A stretch of DNA of 7,367 nt, taken from contig CABQAB010000101.1 of NCBI GenBank assembly GCA_902461985.1, forward strand, positions 1 to 7,367, written 5' to 3'. The stretch is from an uncultured Bacteroidales bacterium. GTDB lineage: Bacteria > Bacteroidota > Bacteroidia > Bacteroidales > UBA932. Below, piece after piece: positions 1-6,088 of this stretch. The position numbers and the translations under genes were made by a program. Positions within the stretch are counted from its first letter, which is position 1. Each line of letters opens with the position of its first letter. The notes beneath the pieces were generated by a model. It did no database searches. It worked only from the letters and a program-made list of their open reading frames with translations, and had not been told where the DNA came from.

Positions 1-220
1 CGTTTATATTATTTTGGTTAATCCTTTCTGCCGTATAAATGGGGGCTTGTGCGGACGTCACGCGGCGATTCTCATCGGCAGCCCCCGATACCTTTTCAAT
101 TTCAATAAATTATGTCGTCCGATATTTTCCGCTTAATTTCGCATGGCCGACGGCATTGCATTTTTCTCCAACCCTTCACCCAACTTCTCCCGCCCGCCAT
201 ACGGCAACAGCATATACGCA
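1..220. other. Gene-free stretch with a GC-rich hairpin at 41-86
   Basis: I see no convincing gene here. Short plus-strand open frames overlap in all three frames, lack family resemblance and read through structured sequence. The one clear feature is a perfect 7-bp inverted repeat, GGGGGCT at 41-47 and AGCCCCC at 80-86. It encloses two smaller self-complementary pieces: GCG..CGC around the GACGTC palindrome at 54-59, and CGAT..ATCG near 65-77. On either strand this could form a three-way-junction RNA of 46 nt. It is too short and lacks the T-arm and anticodon arm of a tRNA. If a minus-strand gene begins beyond the left edge, this would sit in its 5' leader. Function unknown. Confidence 0.4.
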
Positions 221-403
221 AAAAGGCACCGGCAGCTTTTACGCTGTCAGTGCCTGATAGTCCCGACCCGGCGATTATCCGACGAATCAGTATGTACGTT
301 CCGGTCTACATACCCCCCCCAGTTTGCTCCTGCGAGGTCTAAACGCTCAGTATGTAACGCCGTTGTCATCTCTTCTCTGCTGATTGTTGCCACTTTCCAC
401 TCA
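219..403 (-). ncRNA. Predicted small RNA or small mRNA of about 185 nt, unknown family
   Basis: Between a promoter-like sequence at 410-441 and a strong intrinsic terminator at 221-254 lies a self-contained minus-strand unit. Its predicted start near 403 is an inference from promoter spacing. The RNA contains several possible hairpins, including GTATGTA (290-296) with TACATAC (307-313), a 10-bp direct repeat TCAGTATGTA at 287-296 and 347-356 (plus-strand reading), and a run of eight G (plus C at 313-320). A 40-codon frame starting at ATG 369 and ending in the terminator stem at 247 could be translated, but it resembles no family I know. I do not see the marks of tmRNA, RNase P RNA or SRP RNA. 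6S RNA is possible from size alone, but not shown. Confidence 0.4.
221..254 (-). terminator. Intrinsic terminator of the predicted small RNA
   Basis: On the minus strand GGCACTGACAGC (254-243) pairs with GCTGCCGGTGCC (236-225) across a 6-nt loop. The stem is 12 positions with one mismatch and one G-T pair. It is followed at once by five T (224-220). This is the best-formed terminator in the window. It lies almost 400 bp from the nearest upstream annotated gene, which suggests it serves a separate transcript. Confidence 0.75.
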
Positions 404-409
404 ATCCTG

Positions 410-441
410 CAAATGTCGGCATTTTCCGCGAGATAAGCAAG
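410..441 (-). promoter_or_regulatory. Promoter-like sequence for the predicted small RNA
   Basis: On the minus strand the sequence reads CTTG (441-438), a 20-nt spacer, then GACATTTG (417-410). The Bacteroidota housekeeping consensus is TTTG-N19-21-TANNTTTG, so the downstream box matches at all but the first base and the spacing is ideal. It has the same quality as the candidate ahead of rpmB. A start near 403 would follow. Confidence 0.45.
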
Positions 442-470
442 ACTTTCGAGGACTATGAATCAAACAAGTC

Positions 471-566
471 TGTCATAGCGAAGCACGAAGGGCGCAGTCG
501 AGATATCTATCAAGTACCAATACTTTAAAAAGATCTCTCCACTCGCGATGCTCGGTCGAGATGACA
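471..566. repeat. Inverted pair of short intergenic repeats
   Basis: The left arm (471-508) begins TGTCAT and ends CGAGATATCT. The reverse complement of the right arm (531-566) begins TGTCATCTCGAC and ends GAGAGATCT. The arms are similar but not identical, face each other, and are separated by 22 AT-rich bases. Elements of the form TGTCAT..CGA..GA.ATCT are common between genes in Bacteroidota and resemble REP-type repeats. The pair could fold into a long imperfect hairpin in RNA read from either strand. Confidence 0.55.
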
Positions 567-598
567 ATATTATGACTTTTTAGCCAGCATCACACATT

Positions 599-631
599 AA
601 AGGGGGTGACCGGACTGGCCATCCCCTTCTT
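599..631 (-). terminator. Possible terminator hairpin after the DUF4295 gene
   Basis: Starting about 19 nt past the DUF4295 stop, the minus strand reads AAGGGG, TGGCC, a short loop, GGTCA, CCCCCTTT. GGGG pairs with CCCC and TGGCC with GGTCA (one G-T pair). Only three T follow before AATG, so it is weak as an intrinsic terminator. It may instead protect the 3' end of the rpmB-rpmG-DUF4295 transcript. Confidence 0.45.
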
Positions 632-649
632 TACCATCTGCGGAAAGGA

Positions 650-808
650 TTATTTCTTAGCGAAGAATTCCTTAACCTGAGACTCCTCGACGAGAAGCTC
701 ATCGAAAACGTAGGCACCTGTCTTCGGGGACTTGTCCATACGTATGCACTTAACCATTTTCTTACCGCCTTTACCGGCAGCGAAGGTTGCGACTGCTTTC
801 TTTGCCAT
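650..808 (-). CDS. DUF4295 family small basic protein, probably ribosome-associated
   Basis: The reading frame encodes 52 residues, too short for most gene finders. It begins MAKKAVATFAAGKGGKKMVK and ends QVKEFFAKK. It is Lys-rich, with the layout of the Bacteroidota-specific DUF4295 family, which is normally about 50 residues. The ATG is 16 nt beyond the rpmG stop, so it is very likely cotranscribed with rpmB and rpmG. The MAKK start and the ribosomal neighbours suggest a ribosomal protein. From memory, a Flavobacterium ribosome structure described an extra large-subunit protein named bL38 that may be this family; treat that link as unverified. In many Bacteroidota the next gene is ftsY, which is absent here. 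No Shine-Dalgarno is evident. Confidence 0.85.
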   Translation of the reverse strand: MAKKAVATFAAGKGGKKMVKCIRMDKSPKTGAYVFDELLVEESQVKEFFAKK

Positions 809-824
809 AATTCAATCCTCCGTA

Positions 825-1013
825 TTACTTAATCTCACGGTGAAGCGTCACCTTGTGAAGGTATGGATTGTATTTCATACGCTCCAGACGCTGAGTCGTG
901 TTTTTCTTGTTCTTGGTCGTGATATAACGAGAAATGCCGGGAACGCCGCTTTCTCTCTGTTCAGTGCATTCAAGAATAACCTGCACCCTATTTCCTTTAG
1001 CTTTCTTTGCCAT
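825..1013 (-). CDS. rpmG: 50S ribosomal protein L33 (bL33)
   Basis: This 62-residue protein is a small component of the large ribosomal subunit near the E site. It shows the L33 pattern: a basic start [18 protein letters not shown], the central [11 protein letters not shown] block (residues about 29-39), and the [20 protein letters not shown] end. Most L33 proteins have either two CxxC zinc pairs or none. Here a single Cys (residue 16) remains and the second pair is absent, so this is the zinc-independent form. Length is normal, slightly longer than the roughly 55 residues of E. coli. It starts 13 nt after the rpmB stop, so the two are surely cotranscribed. Confidence 0.96.
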   Translation of the reverse strand: MAKKAKGNRVQVILECTEQRESGVPGISRYITTKNKKNTTQRLERMKYNPYLHKVTLHREIK

Positions 1014-1026
1014 GATTCCGAATCAA

Positions 1027-1269
1027 TTAAACGAGGTCAATGTATCCTTTTTTCTGAGCGTCTCTGACAACTGCATCGAGACCGTTCTTTTCGATGTGTC
1101 TCATACCCTTGCAAGACACTTTAAGGGTGATGAATCTCTGTTCTGACTCAGACCAGAATCTTTTGGTCTTGAGGTTCAGGGCGAACACACGTTTTGTACG
1201 CAGTTTGGAGTGAGCGACATTGTTGCCGACCATTCTCTTTCTTCCTGTAACTTGACAAACCTTTGCCAT
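1027..1269 (-). CDS. rpmB: 50S ribosomal protein L28 (bL28)
   Basis: The gene encodes 80 residues of large-subunit protein L28. The start is placed at MAKVCQVTGRKRMVGNNVAH because this is the conserved L28 N-terminus; an ATG nine codons upstream (1296) would add residues not seen in the family. The CQxTGkrpmvGNNVSHa-like block (residues 5-20), the TKRxFxxNLxTKRF block (25-38) and the VSxKGMRHIEKNGL segment (51-64) are typical. It opens a short transcription unit with rpmG and the DUF4295 gene. A promoter-like sequence lies 41-72 nt upstream of the start codon, so expression is probably independent of lepB. Confidence 0.96.
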   Translation of the reverse strand: MAKVCQVTGRKRMVGNNVAHSKLRTKRVFALNLKTKRFWSESEQRFITLKVSCKGMRHIEKNGLDAVVRDAQKKGYIDLV

Positions 1270-1309
1270 TTTGTATATACTTTTTAATATTATCACTTTA
1301 AGCGGGCTG

Positions 1310-1341
1310 CAAATATCGTGTAAAATTTGCTAATTTGCAAT
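1310..1341 (-). promoter_or_regulatory. Candidate promoter of rpmB-rpmG-DUF4295
   Basis: The minus strand reads ATTG (1341-1338), 20 nt, then GATATTTG (1317-1310). This fits TTTG-N19-21-TANNTTTG with one mismatch in each box. The expected start near 1303 gives a leader of about 34 nt. The upstream box sits only three bases past the lepB stop codon, so the unit can be expressed separately from the thrS-lepB cluster with almost no extra DNA. Confidence 0.55.
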
Positions 1342-1344
1342 ACT

Positions 1345-2703
1345 TTACAAGATTTTGAAGAATCTCCGCCACCTTATGTTTTCCGGAAACTTCCTGTTTC
1401 CGTCGATGGAGAGCCAGACCAAAGCAGGCTTTCCGACTATGTGGTCTTCGGGGACGAATCCCCAGTAACGCGAGTCGAGAGAATTGTGCCTGTTGTCTCC
1501 CATCATGAAATAATAATCCTGTTTGAACTTGTAGGTCTCAGCCTTCTCGCCGTTGATGAAGATTTCGTCTCCCACGACCTTCAACTCATTGCCCTCGTAG
1601 ACCGTAATCAGTCTTTCGTAGAGCGGGAGGTTCAAGGTGTCAAGCGCGATTTCGGCATCTTTGGACGGAATCCAGAGCGGTCCGAAGTTGTCCCTTGTCC
1701 ACCGGTAGTTCTCATTGAACGGGAAGATGGTCTTCCACGAATCGGGATAATCAGGCGGATAAACGTCAAGATTCTCCCTGATTTCGACAACTTTCGGTGT
1801 TGCCTCCACCTCTTTGAGCATCTCTGCCGTCAGAGGCATGGCCGGGTAACCCGGAATCTGAGGGTCATACCACAGTTCGGATTTGTTGAGTCCGAGTCTG
1901 TCTATTGTGCTGCCGCTCAGTCTCTGTCCGTTCGTGACCACCGTATAGCTGTTCTGCATTCCCGGGAGCACCGTCTCCATTTCCCCGTTGACCCAGACCC
2001 TGCCGCCTATGATCTGCAGGCTGTCTCCGGCGACTGCGACACATCTCTTGACATAATGGTCCTTCTTGTCTGAGGGGCGGACCTTCACAGGTCCGTAGTT
2101 CCTGATGACGTTTTCCCTGCCGAATGACCGGCACAGCATATAATAGTCGTCCGCAGGTGCTTTCACAAGCACTGTGTCCCCGTTCGGAAATCCGAAAACC
2201 ACACAATCCCCTCTTTTTACTTTTCCGAAACCTTTAAGCCTCTTGTAGTCGGCCTGAATCGCCGTGGAGTAGGACTCTTTGCTGCCGATGACATTGTGGG
2301 TGAAAGGTATGGTGAGAGGAGTCTGGGGCATCCTCGGTCCGTAGGAGAGTTTGCTGACGAACAGATGGTCTCCCGTGTAAAGGGAACTTTCCATCGACGA
2401 CGAAGGAATCTTGAAAGCCTGGAAAAAGAAGATGTTGATGAACGTCACCACAACCACGGCGAAGATGACGGCGTCAAGCCATTCCAGCGCCACATTGTGC
2501 TTCTCGCCCTTCTTGTACTCTTTCCTCCAGAAAAGCCATTTGACTTTCTTTGTGATGCAGAGGTCAAAGATTACGGCGAGACCGGCGACAAGCCCGAGCG
2601 TCCCCCACCACCAGCTTCCGAGCCAGATTATCCACAGGACATAGAGCAAAGCCCAGAAACCGAACTTCACCCAACGATTGCGGACTGATTCCTTCAGGCT
2701 CAT
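1345..2703 (-). CDS. lepB: Signal peptidase I, long Bacteroidota type
   Basis: This 452-residue membrane serine protease cuts signal peptides from exported proteins on the outer face of the inner membrane. Hydrophobic segments span about residues 13-30 and 31-49, with a further anchor at 76-95. Catalytic Ser103 lies in IPSSSMESSLYTGD (box B). The general base Lys219 lies in YVKRCVAVAGDS (box D). Box E is GDNRHNSLDSRYWGFVPE (402-419). Between boxes D and E there are about 180 residues, far more than in E. coli LepB (324 residues in total); long inserts are usual in Bacteroidota. The start is 6 nt after the rplT stop, so it is probably translated from the same message, although lepB is not a standard member of the infC-rpmI-rplT cluster. 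All catalytic residues are present. Confidence 0.95.
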   Translation of the reverse strand: MSLKESVRNRWVKFGFWALLYVLWIIWLGSWWWGTLGLVAGLAVIFDLCITKKVKWLFWRKEYKKGEKHNVALEWLDAVIFAVVVVTFINIFFFQAFKIPSSSMESSLYTGDHLFVSKLSYGPRMPQTPLTIPFTHNVIGSKESYSTAIQADYKRLKGFGKVKRGDCVVFGFPNGDTVLVKAPADDYYMLCRSFGRENVIRNYGPVKVRPSDKKDHYVKRCVAVAGDSLQIIGGRVWVNGEMETVLPGMQNSYTVVTNGQRLSGSTIDRLGLNKSELWYDPQIPGYPAMPLTAEMLKEVEATPKVVEIRENLDVYPPDYPDSWKTIFPFNENYRWTRDNFGPLWIPSKDAEIALDTLNLPLYERLITVYEGNELKVVGDEIFINGEKAETYKFKQDYYFMMGDNRHNSLDSRYWGFVPEDHIVGKPALVWLSIDGNRKFPENIRWRRFFKIL

Positions 2704-2709
2704 CTACAG

Positions 2710-3054
2710 TTATTTTACAGAATTGATGATAGCTTCGAAAGCTTTAGGATTGTTCATGGCAAGGTCTGCGAGAACTTTACGGTTAAGTCCGATGTTCTGC
2801 TTTGCAATCCGGCCCATAAACTGAGAGTAGGTCATACCGTACTGGCGTGCGGCTGCATTGATTCGCTGAATCCAAAGTGCACGGAAAGAACGCTTCTTGG
2901 CCTTGCGGTCACGATAAGCGTAGGTGAGACCTTTCTCGTAGGTGTTCTTCGCTACAGTCCAGACATTCTTTCTTGAAAGAAAATTACCGCGTGTTCTCTT
3001 GAGAATTTTTTTGCGGCGAGCCCTTGAGGCTACTGAATTTACCGATCTTGGCAT
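2710..3054 (-). CDS. rplT: 50S ribosomal protein L20 (bL20)
   Basis: The protein has 114 residues and is essential in early assembly of the large subunit, binding 23S rRNA. The sequence runs from [20 protein letters not shown], a long basic extension that threads into rRNA, through [21 protein letters not shown] (residues about 49-69), to the globular end with [11 protein letters not shown] and [10 protein letters not shown]. Length and motifs are normal for the family. It follows rpmI after 78 nt that may carry a regulatory hairpin, and precedes lepB by 6 nt. In E. coli and Bacillus, L20 represses its own operon by binding leader RNA. Whether that happens here is inference. Confidence 0.97.
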   Translation of the reverse strand: MPRSVNSVASRARRKKILKRTRGNFLSRKNVWTVAKNTYEKGLTYAYRDRKAKKRSFRALWIQRINAAARQYGMTYSQFMGRIAKQNIGLNRKVLADLAMNNPKAFEAIINSVK

Positions 3055-3132
3055 AATTTAACTGTGTTATGGAAGCAGTGTCCGATCTTTCAGGAGCTTT
3101 TCTACTGCAAATCCAAGTTTGACATAAAATAA
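3055..3132 (-). promoter_or_regulatory. rpmI-rplT intergenic hairpin, candidate L20 control site
   Basis: This 78-nt gap is long for a ribosomal cluster. On the minus strand GCAGT (3108-3104) pairs with ACTGC (3079-3075). Inside, TCC and GGA form a second short stem capped by a 9-nt loop, with an asymmetric internal loop of 8 and 1 nt. L20 targets in other phyla are hairpins with internal loops that imitate its 23S rRNA site. I cannot show a match to that site here. No TANNTTTG promoter with a proper upstream box is visible in the gap. Confidence 0.3.
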
Positions 3133-3327
3133 TTACATTCCCAACAAAGCTTTGACTCTCTTCTGGTCCGGAGTTGCAATAAGTCCGACATGAGTCAAAT
3201 TTCTTTTCTGCTTCTTGGTCTTCTTTGTGAGGATGTGGCTCTTGAAAGCATGCTTCCTCTTGATTTTTCCCGTTCCGGTAAGCGTGAAACGCTTTTTTGA
3301 ACCGGAGTTGGTTTTGATTTTCGGCAT
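3133..3327 (-). CDS. rpmI: 50S ribosomal protein L35 (bL35)
   Basis: The gene encodes 64 residues. The start [20 protein letters not shown] is the conserved L35 opening, so I prefer it to an in-frame ATG 20 codons upstream (3387) that would overlap the infC stop. The [20 protein letters not shown] segment (residues 18-37) and the short end [11 protein letters not shown] are typical. L35 is a very basic protein of the large subunit, found between infC and rplT in most bacteria. The gap from infC is 56 nt and contains a small UUCG hairpin at 3365-3376. Confidence 0.96.
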   Translation of the reverse strand: MPKIKTNSGSKKRFTLTGTGKIKRKHAFKSHILTKKTKKQKRNLTHVGLIATPDQKRVKALLGM

Positions 3328-3364
3328 AGCTGAATCATTTAACAGTTTATAATAAGTAGTGTCA

Positions 3365-3376
3365 CGCCCGAAGGCG
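3365..3376 (-). other. Intercistronic UUCG tetraloop hairpin after infC
   Basis: Starting 7 nt past the infC stop, the minus strand reads CGCC-TTCG-GGCG, a 4-bp stem closed by the very stable C(UUCG)G tetraloop. No T-run follows in the direction of transcription, so it should not terminate. It may slow 3' decay of the thrS-infC part of the message or separate infC and rpmI translation. Confidence 0.45.
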
Positions 3377-3383
3377 GTTTTTC

Positions 3384-3980
3384 TCACTTTTTCTTGGGAA
3401 GGGGAGCTATCATCATTATCATCCTCTTACCCTCAAGCTTAGGCATCTGTTCCGCCCTTCCGTACTCTTCAAGTTCCACCGCGAAACGCAGGAGCAGTTT
3501 CTCTCCCTGGTCCGCATAGACGATGGACCTTCCCTTGAAGAAGACTGAAGACTTCACCTTGGCTCCTTCCTGGAGGAACTCCATGGCGTGCTTCAGCTTG
3601 AACTGGAAATCGTGCTCGTCCGTGTTCGGACCGAACCTGATTTCCTTTATGACCACCTTCGAAGCGTTTGACTTCATCTCTTTCGCCTTCTTTTTCTGCT
3701 GATAGAGATATTTCTGGTAGTCCAGTATCTTACACACCGGAGGATCTGCCTTTGCGGAAATCTCGACGAGGTCAAGTTCAAGTTCGTCGGCAAGCTTGAG
3801 AGCCTTAGCAATCGGGTAGATGCCCGGCTCAGGAATGTTGTCTCCGACGAGTCTCACTTGAGGCACTCTGATTTCATTGTTGATTCTCAATCCGTCTTCG
3901 TCCTTTTTCTGCGGTACAGGACGACCCTGGACAGTTCTTGGACGTGCAGGGCGCGGAGCTGGTTTAAATGGTGCTGCGAT
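3384..3980 (-). CDS. infC: Translation initiation factor IF-3, non-AUG (AUC) start
   Basis: IF-3 binds the 30S subunit, checks start codons and prevents early subunit joining. The N-domain begins at [17 protein letters not shown] (residues about 32-48) and is followed by the linker helix and C-domain, with [39 protein letters not shown] and [14 protein letters not shown]. No ATG exists in frame between the thrS stop (4035) and the conserved core. I place the start at ATC 3980-3978, 8 nt after GGGAGG, giving 198 residues with a 31-residue leader rich in Pro, Arg and Lys. The alternative is TTG at 3890 (168 residues), which has no such site. infC starts at AUU in E. coli and AUC in Myxococcus, and IF-3 thereby represses itself. 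The gene begins 54 nt after thrS. Confidence 0.93.
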   Translation of the reverse strand: MAAPFKPAPRPARPRTVQGRPVPQKKDEDGLRINNEIRVPQVRLVGDNIPEPGIYPIAKALKLADELELDLVEISAKADPPVCKILDYQKYLYQQKKKAKEMKSNASKVVIKEIRFGPNTDEHDFQFKLKHAMEFLQEGAKVKSSVFFKGRSIVYADQGEKLLLRFAVELEEYGRAEQMPKLEGKRMIMMIAPLPKKK

Positions 3981-3994
3981 AGGTTTATCCTCCC
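3978..3994 (-). promoter_or_regulatory. Strong Shine-Dalgarno and AUC start of infC
   Basis: GGGAGG (3994-3989) is followed by 8 nt and then ATC (3980-3978). This is the only strong Shine-Dalgarno at a gene start in the window; the others rely on A-rich leaders, as usual in Bacteroidota, where the anti-Shine-Dalgarno is largely hidden. A strong site paired with a weak codon fits a start controlled by IF-3 itself. Confidence 0.65.
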
Positions 3995-4034
3995 AATTAG
4001 TTAATAAATTATTATTTTCGATAGCGAAACGGGA

Positions 4035-5987
4035 CTATGCCAACTGTGACTTTACCTCATTGGAAACCAATGTAATGAAATCCTCTACGGACATTGCCCC
4101 TTCGTCTATTCCTCCCTGACGGCGCACTGAAACGAGACCTTCAGCCTCTTCTTTCTCGCCTACAATCACTAAGAACGGTATTCTCTTCAGTTCCGATTCC
4201 CTGATTCTCTTGCCGAGAGTTTCATTGCGGTCGTCAATAGAGGCGCGAATATCGGAATTATTCAGCAAATTGCAAACTTTTTTTGCGTAATCAGCAAACT
4301 TCTCGCTCACTGGAACTATATTCACCTGGTCTGGAGCAAGCCAGAGAGGAAGTTTGCCGGCAGTGTGTTCGAGCAGTACGGCAACGAATCTTTCGAGAGA
4401 GCCGAACGGTGCCCTGTGAATCATGACAGGACGGTGCTTCTGCCCGTCTGCACCCACATATTCGAGTCCGAAACGTTCAGGCAGGTTGTAGTCCACCTGA
4501 ATAGTTCCGAGCTGCCACTTCCTTCCGATGGCATCCTTCACCATAAAGTCGAGTTTAGGGCCGTAAAAGGCAGCCTCGCCATATTCCACGACGGTAGGAA
4601 GCCCTTTTTCTGCAGAAGCCTCGATGATGGCGGCCTCAGCCTTCTCCCAGTTCTCGTCCGTTCCTATGTATTTTGAAGGATTCTCCGGGTCGCGGAGTGA
4701 AATCTGAGCCGTATATTCTTTGAAATTCAAGGTCTTGAACACATAGAGAATGATGTCTATCACCTTCTCGAACTCCTCCTTCAACTGGTCCGGACGGCAG
4801 AAAAGGTGCGCGTCATCCTGAGTGAAGCTGCGGACACGGGTAAGGCCGTGGAGCTCGCCGCTCTGCTCATAACGGTAGACAGTGCCGAACTCGGCGAAAC
4901 GCAGAGGCAGGTCTTTGTAGGACCTCGGCTTGCTGCGGTAGATTTCGCAGTGATGAGGGCAGTTCATAGGCTTGAGCAGATATTCCTCGCCCTCCTGCGG
5001 AGTGTGTATCGGCTGGAAAGAGTCCTTGCCGTATTTTGCGTAGTGACCTGAAGTCACGTAGAGTTCCTTGTTTCCGATATGCGGAGTCACTACAGGAAGA
5101 TAACCGTAGGATTTCTGCACTTTCTTCAGGAAATCCTCAAGGCGTCCGCGCAGTTCCGCACCCTTCGGCAGCCACAGAGGCAGGCCCATGCCGACCTTGG
5201 ACGAGAAAGTGAAAAGTTCCATTTCCTTTCCGATTTTCCTGTGGTCCCTCTTCTTCGCCTCTTCGAGAAGCACGAGATATTCGTCAAGAAGAGATTTTTT
5301 AGGGAACGAGATGCCGTAGATTCTGGTAAGCTGCTGGCGGTTCTGGTCACCTCTCCAGTATGCCCCGGCTATCGCAGTCAGTTTTACGGCCTTGATTACG
5401 GACGTATCCCTCAAGTGAGGTCCGCGGCAGAGGTCCGTGAAGTTGCCGCAGGTATAGAAACTGATTTTCCCGTCTTCGAGTTCGCTGATAAGTTCGAGCT
5501 TGTACTCGTCGCCTTTCTCCGTGAACGCCTTGACTGCATCTGCCTTGGACACTTCCGTACGCACGAAAGCCTCTTTGGTCCTTGCCAGTTCAATCATCTT
5601 GTTTTCGATGGTTTTCAGGTCAGCCTCGGTAATCTGGCGTCCCTGAAGGTCCACGTCATAATAGAAACCGTTCTCGACAGCAGGTCCGATACCGAATTTC
5701 ACGCCCGGGTAAAGGGCCTCGAGAGCCTGGGCCATAAGGTGGGACGTAGAATGCCAGAACACTTTTTTCGCCTGCTCGTCCTCCCATTTGTGGAATGAAA
5801 CATGGCAGTCCTCATGAATGGGACGGTCCAAATCGTATGCAGTCTCCTTTGTGGAATCCGCAGTCTTGACAGACATAGCCAAAACATCCGAAGCGAATCT
5901 CGGGCTGATTCCTTCTGCAATCTGGTAACCGGTTACGCCGTCTTCAAAAGACTTGACGCTGCCGTCTGGAAATGTAATATTGATCAT
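4035..5987 (-). CDS. thrS: Threonyl-tRNA synthetase
   Basis: The 650-residue class II enzyme charges tRNA-Thr with threonine in the cytoplasm. Domains in order: TGS domain (about 1-65); editing domain with HxxxH (His79, His83) and CxxxH (Cys187, His191), which removes mischarged serine; catalytic core (about 255-550); anticodon-binding domain (about 553-650). Probable zinc ligands are Cys343 (MNCPHH), His394 (QDDAH) and His524 (MIHRAPFGS). Motif 2 includes [10 protein letters not shown] and motif 3 GSLERF. The start is [10 protein letters not shown], the usual beginning of the TGS domain; an upstream in-frame ATG (6095) would lie at or before the promoter's start site. No domain is missing. 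It is the first gene of the cluster and ends 54 nt before infC. Confidence 0.97.
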   Translation of the reverse strand: MINITFPDGSVKSFEDGVTGYQIAEGISPRFASDVLAMSVKTADSTKETAYDLDRPIHEDCHVSFHKWEDEQAKKVFWHSTSHLMAQALEALYPGVKFGIGPAVENGFYYDVDLQGRQITEADLKTIENKMIELARTKEAFVRTEVSKADAVKAFTEKGDEYKLELISELEDGKISFYTCGNFTDLCRGPHLRDTSVIKAVKLTAIAGAYWRGDQNRQQLTRIYGISFPKKSLLDEYLVLLEEAKKRDHRKIGKEMELFTFSSKVGMGLPLWLPKGAELRGRLEDFLKKVQKSYGYLPVVTPHIGNKELYVTSGHYAKYGKDSFQPIHTPQEGEEYLLKPMNCPHHCEIYRSKPRSYKDLPLRFAEFGTVYRYEQSGELHGLTRVRSFTQDDAHLFCRPDQLKEEFEKVIDIILYVFKTLNFKEYTAQISLRDPENPSKYIGTDENWEKAEAAIIEASAEKGLPTVVEYGEAAFYGPKLDFMVKDAIGRKWQLGTIQVDYNLPERFGLEYVGADGQKHRPVMIHRAPFGSLERFVAVLLEHTAGKLPLWLAPDQVNIVPVSEKFADYAKKVCNLLNNSDIRASIDDRNETLGKRIRESELKRIPFLVIVGEKEEAEGLVSVRRQGGIDEGAMSVEDFITLVSNEVKSQLA

Positions 5988-6087
5988 AAATCTTAAATTT
6001 TGGGGCGATTTACAAACACCGCCACATTGTTTTGAATCTTCGGGCATCAAATAAGATACAACGCTTATTTTTCCAATGCCCGTCCAA
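5988..6087 (-). promoter_or_regulatory. thrS leader with two tRNA-Thr anticodon-arm-like hairpins
   Basis: The predicted leader is about 100 nt. Hairpin A (6082-6041) has CGGGCAT/ATGCCCG and, above an asymmetric internal loop, AAATAAG/CTTATTT closing the 8-nt loop CGUUGUAU. Hairpin B (6023-6004) has GGCGGU/AUCGCC closing the 8-nt loop GUUUGUAA. Both loops carry UUGUA at positions 3-7, which matches U33-UGU-A37 of the tRNA-Thr(UGU) anticodon loop. In E. coli, two such arms in the thrS leader bind the ThrRS dimer and block translation. Hairpin B ends 16 nt before the start codon, close enough to act on initiation. The pairing is seen in the sequence; the regulatory role is inferred. Confidence 0.5.
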
Positions 6088-6088
6088 G

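Noticed and set aside
41..86. tRNA gene suggested by the 7-bp GGGGGCT/AGCCCCC stem
   Set aside because: Only 46 nt, with no T-loop consensus, no 7-nt anticodon loop and no CCA.
39..436. Three overlapping plus-strand open frames of 72-97 codons
   Set aside because: They overlap in all three frames, resemble no family, and run through the hairpin at 41-86 and the terminator at 221-254. Chance frames.
1327..2073. 248-codon plus-strand open frame
   Set aside because: Lies wholly opposite lepB, whose catalytic boxes and codon pattern are clear; the antisense frame shows no known domain.
3100..3132. Internal promoter for rplT (TGGATTTG on the minus strand)
   Set aside because: One mismatch in the downstream box and no TTTG-like sequence at 19-21 nt upstream.
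3365..3382. Plus-strand terminator (CGCC-CGAA-GGCG then GTTTTT)
   Set aside because: Nothing is transcribed rightward here. The minus-strand UUCG hairpin is the relevant form.
3888..3890. TTG as infC start
   Set aside because: It falls right at the conserved RINNEI block, removes the usual residues ahead of it and has no ribosome-binding sequence, unlike ATC at 3980.
5079..5798. 239-codon plus-strand open frame
   Set aside because: Antisense to the conserved editing and catalytic domains of thrS; no family resemblance.
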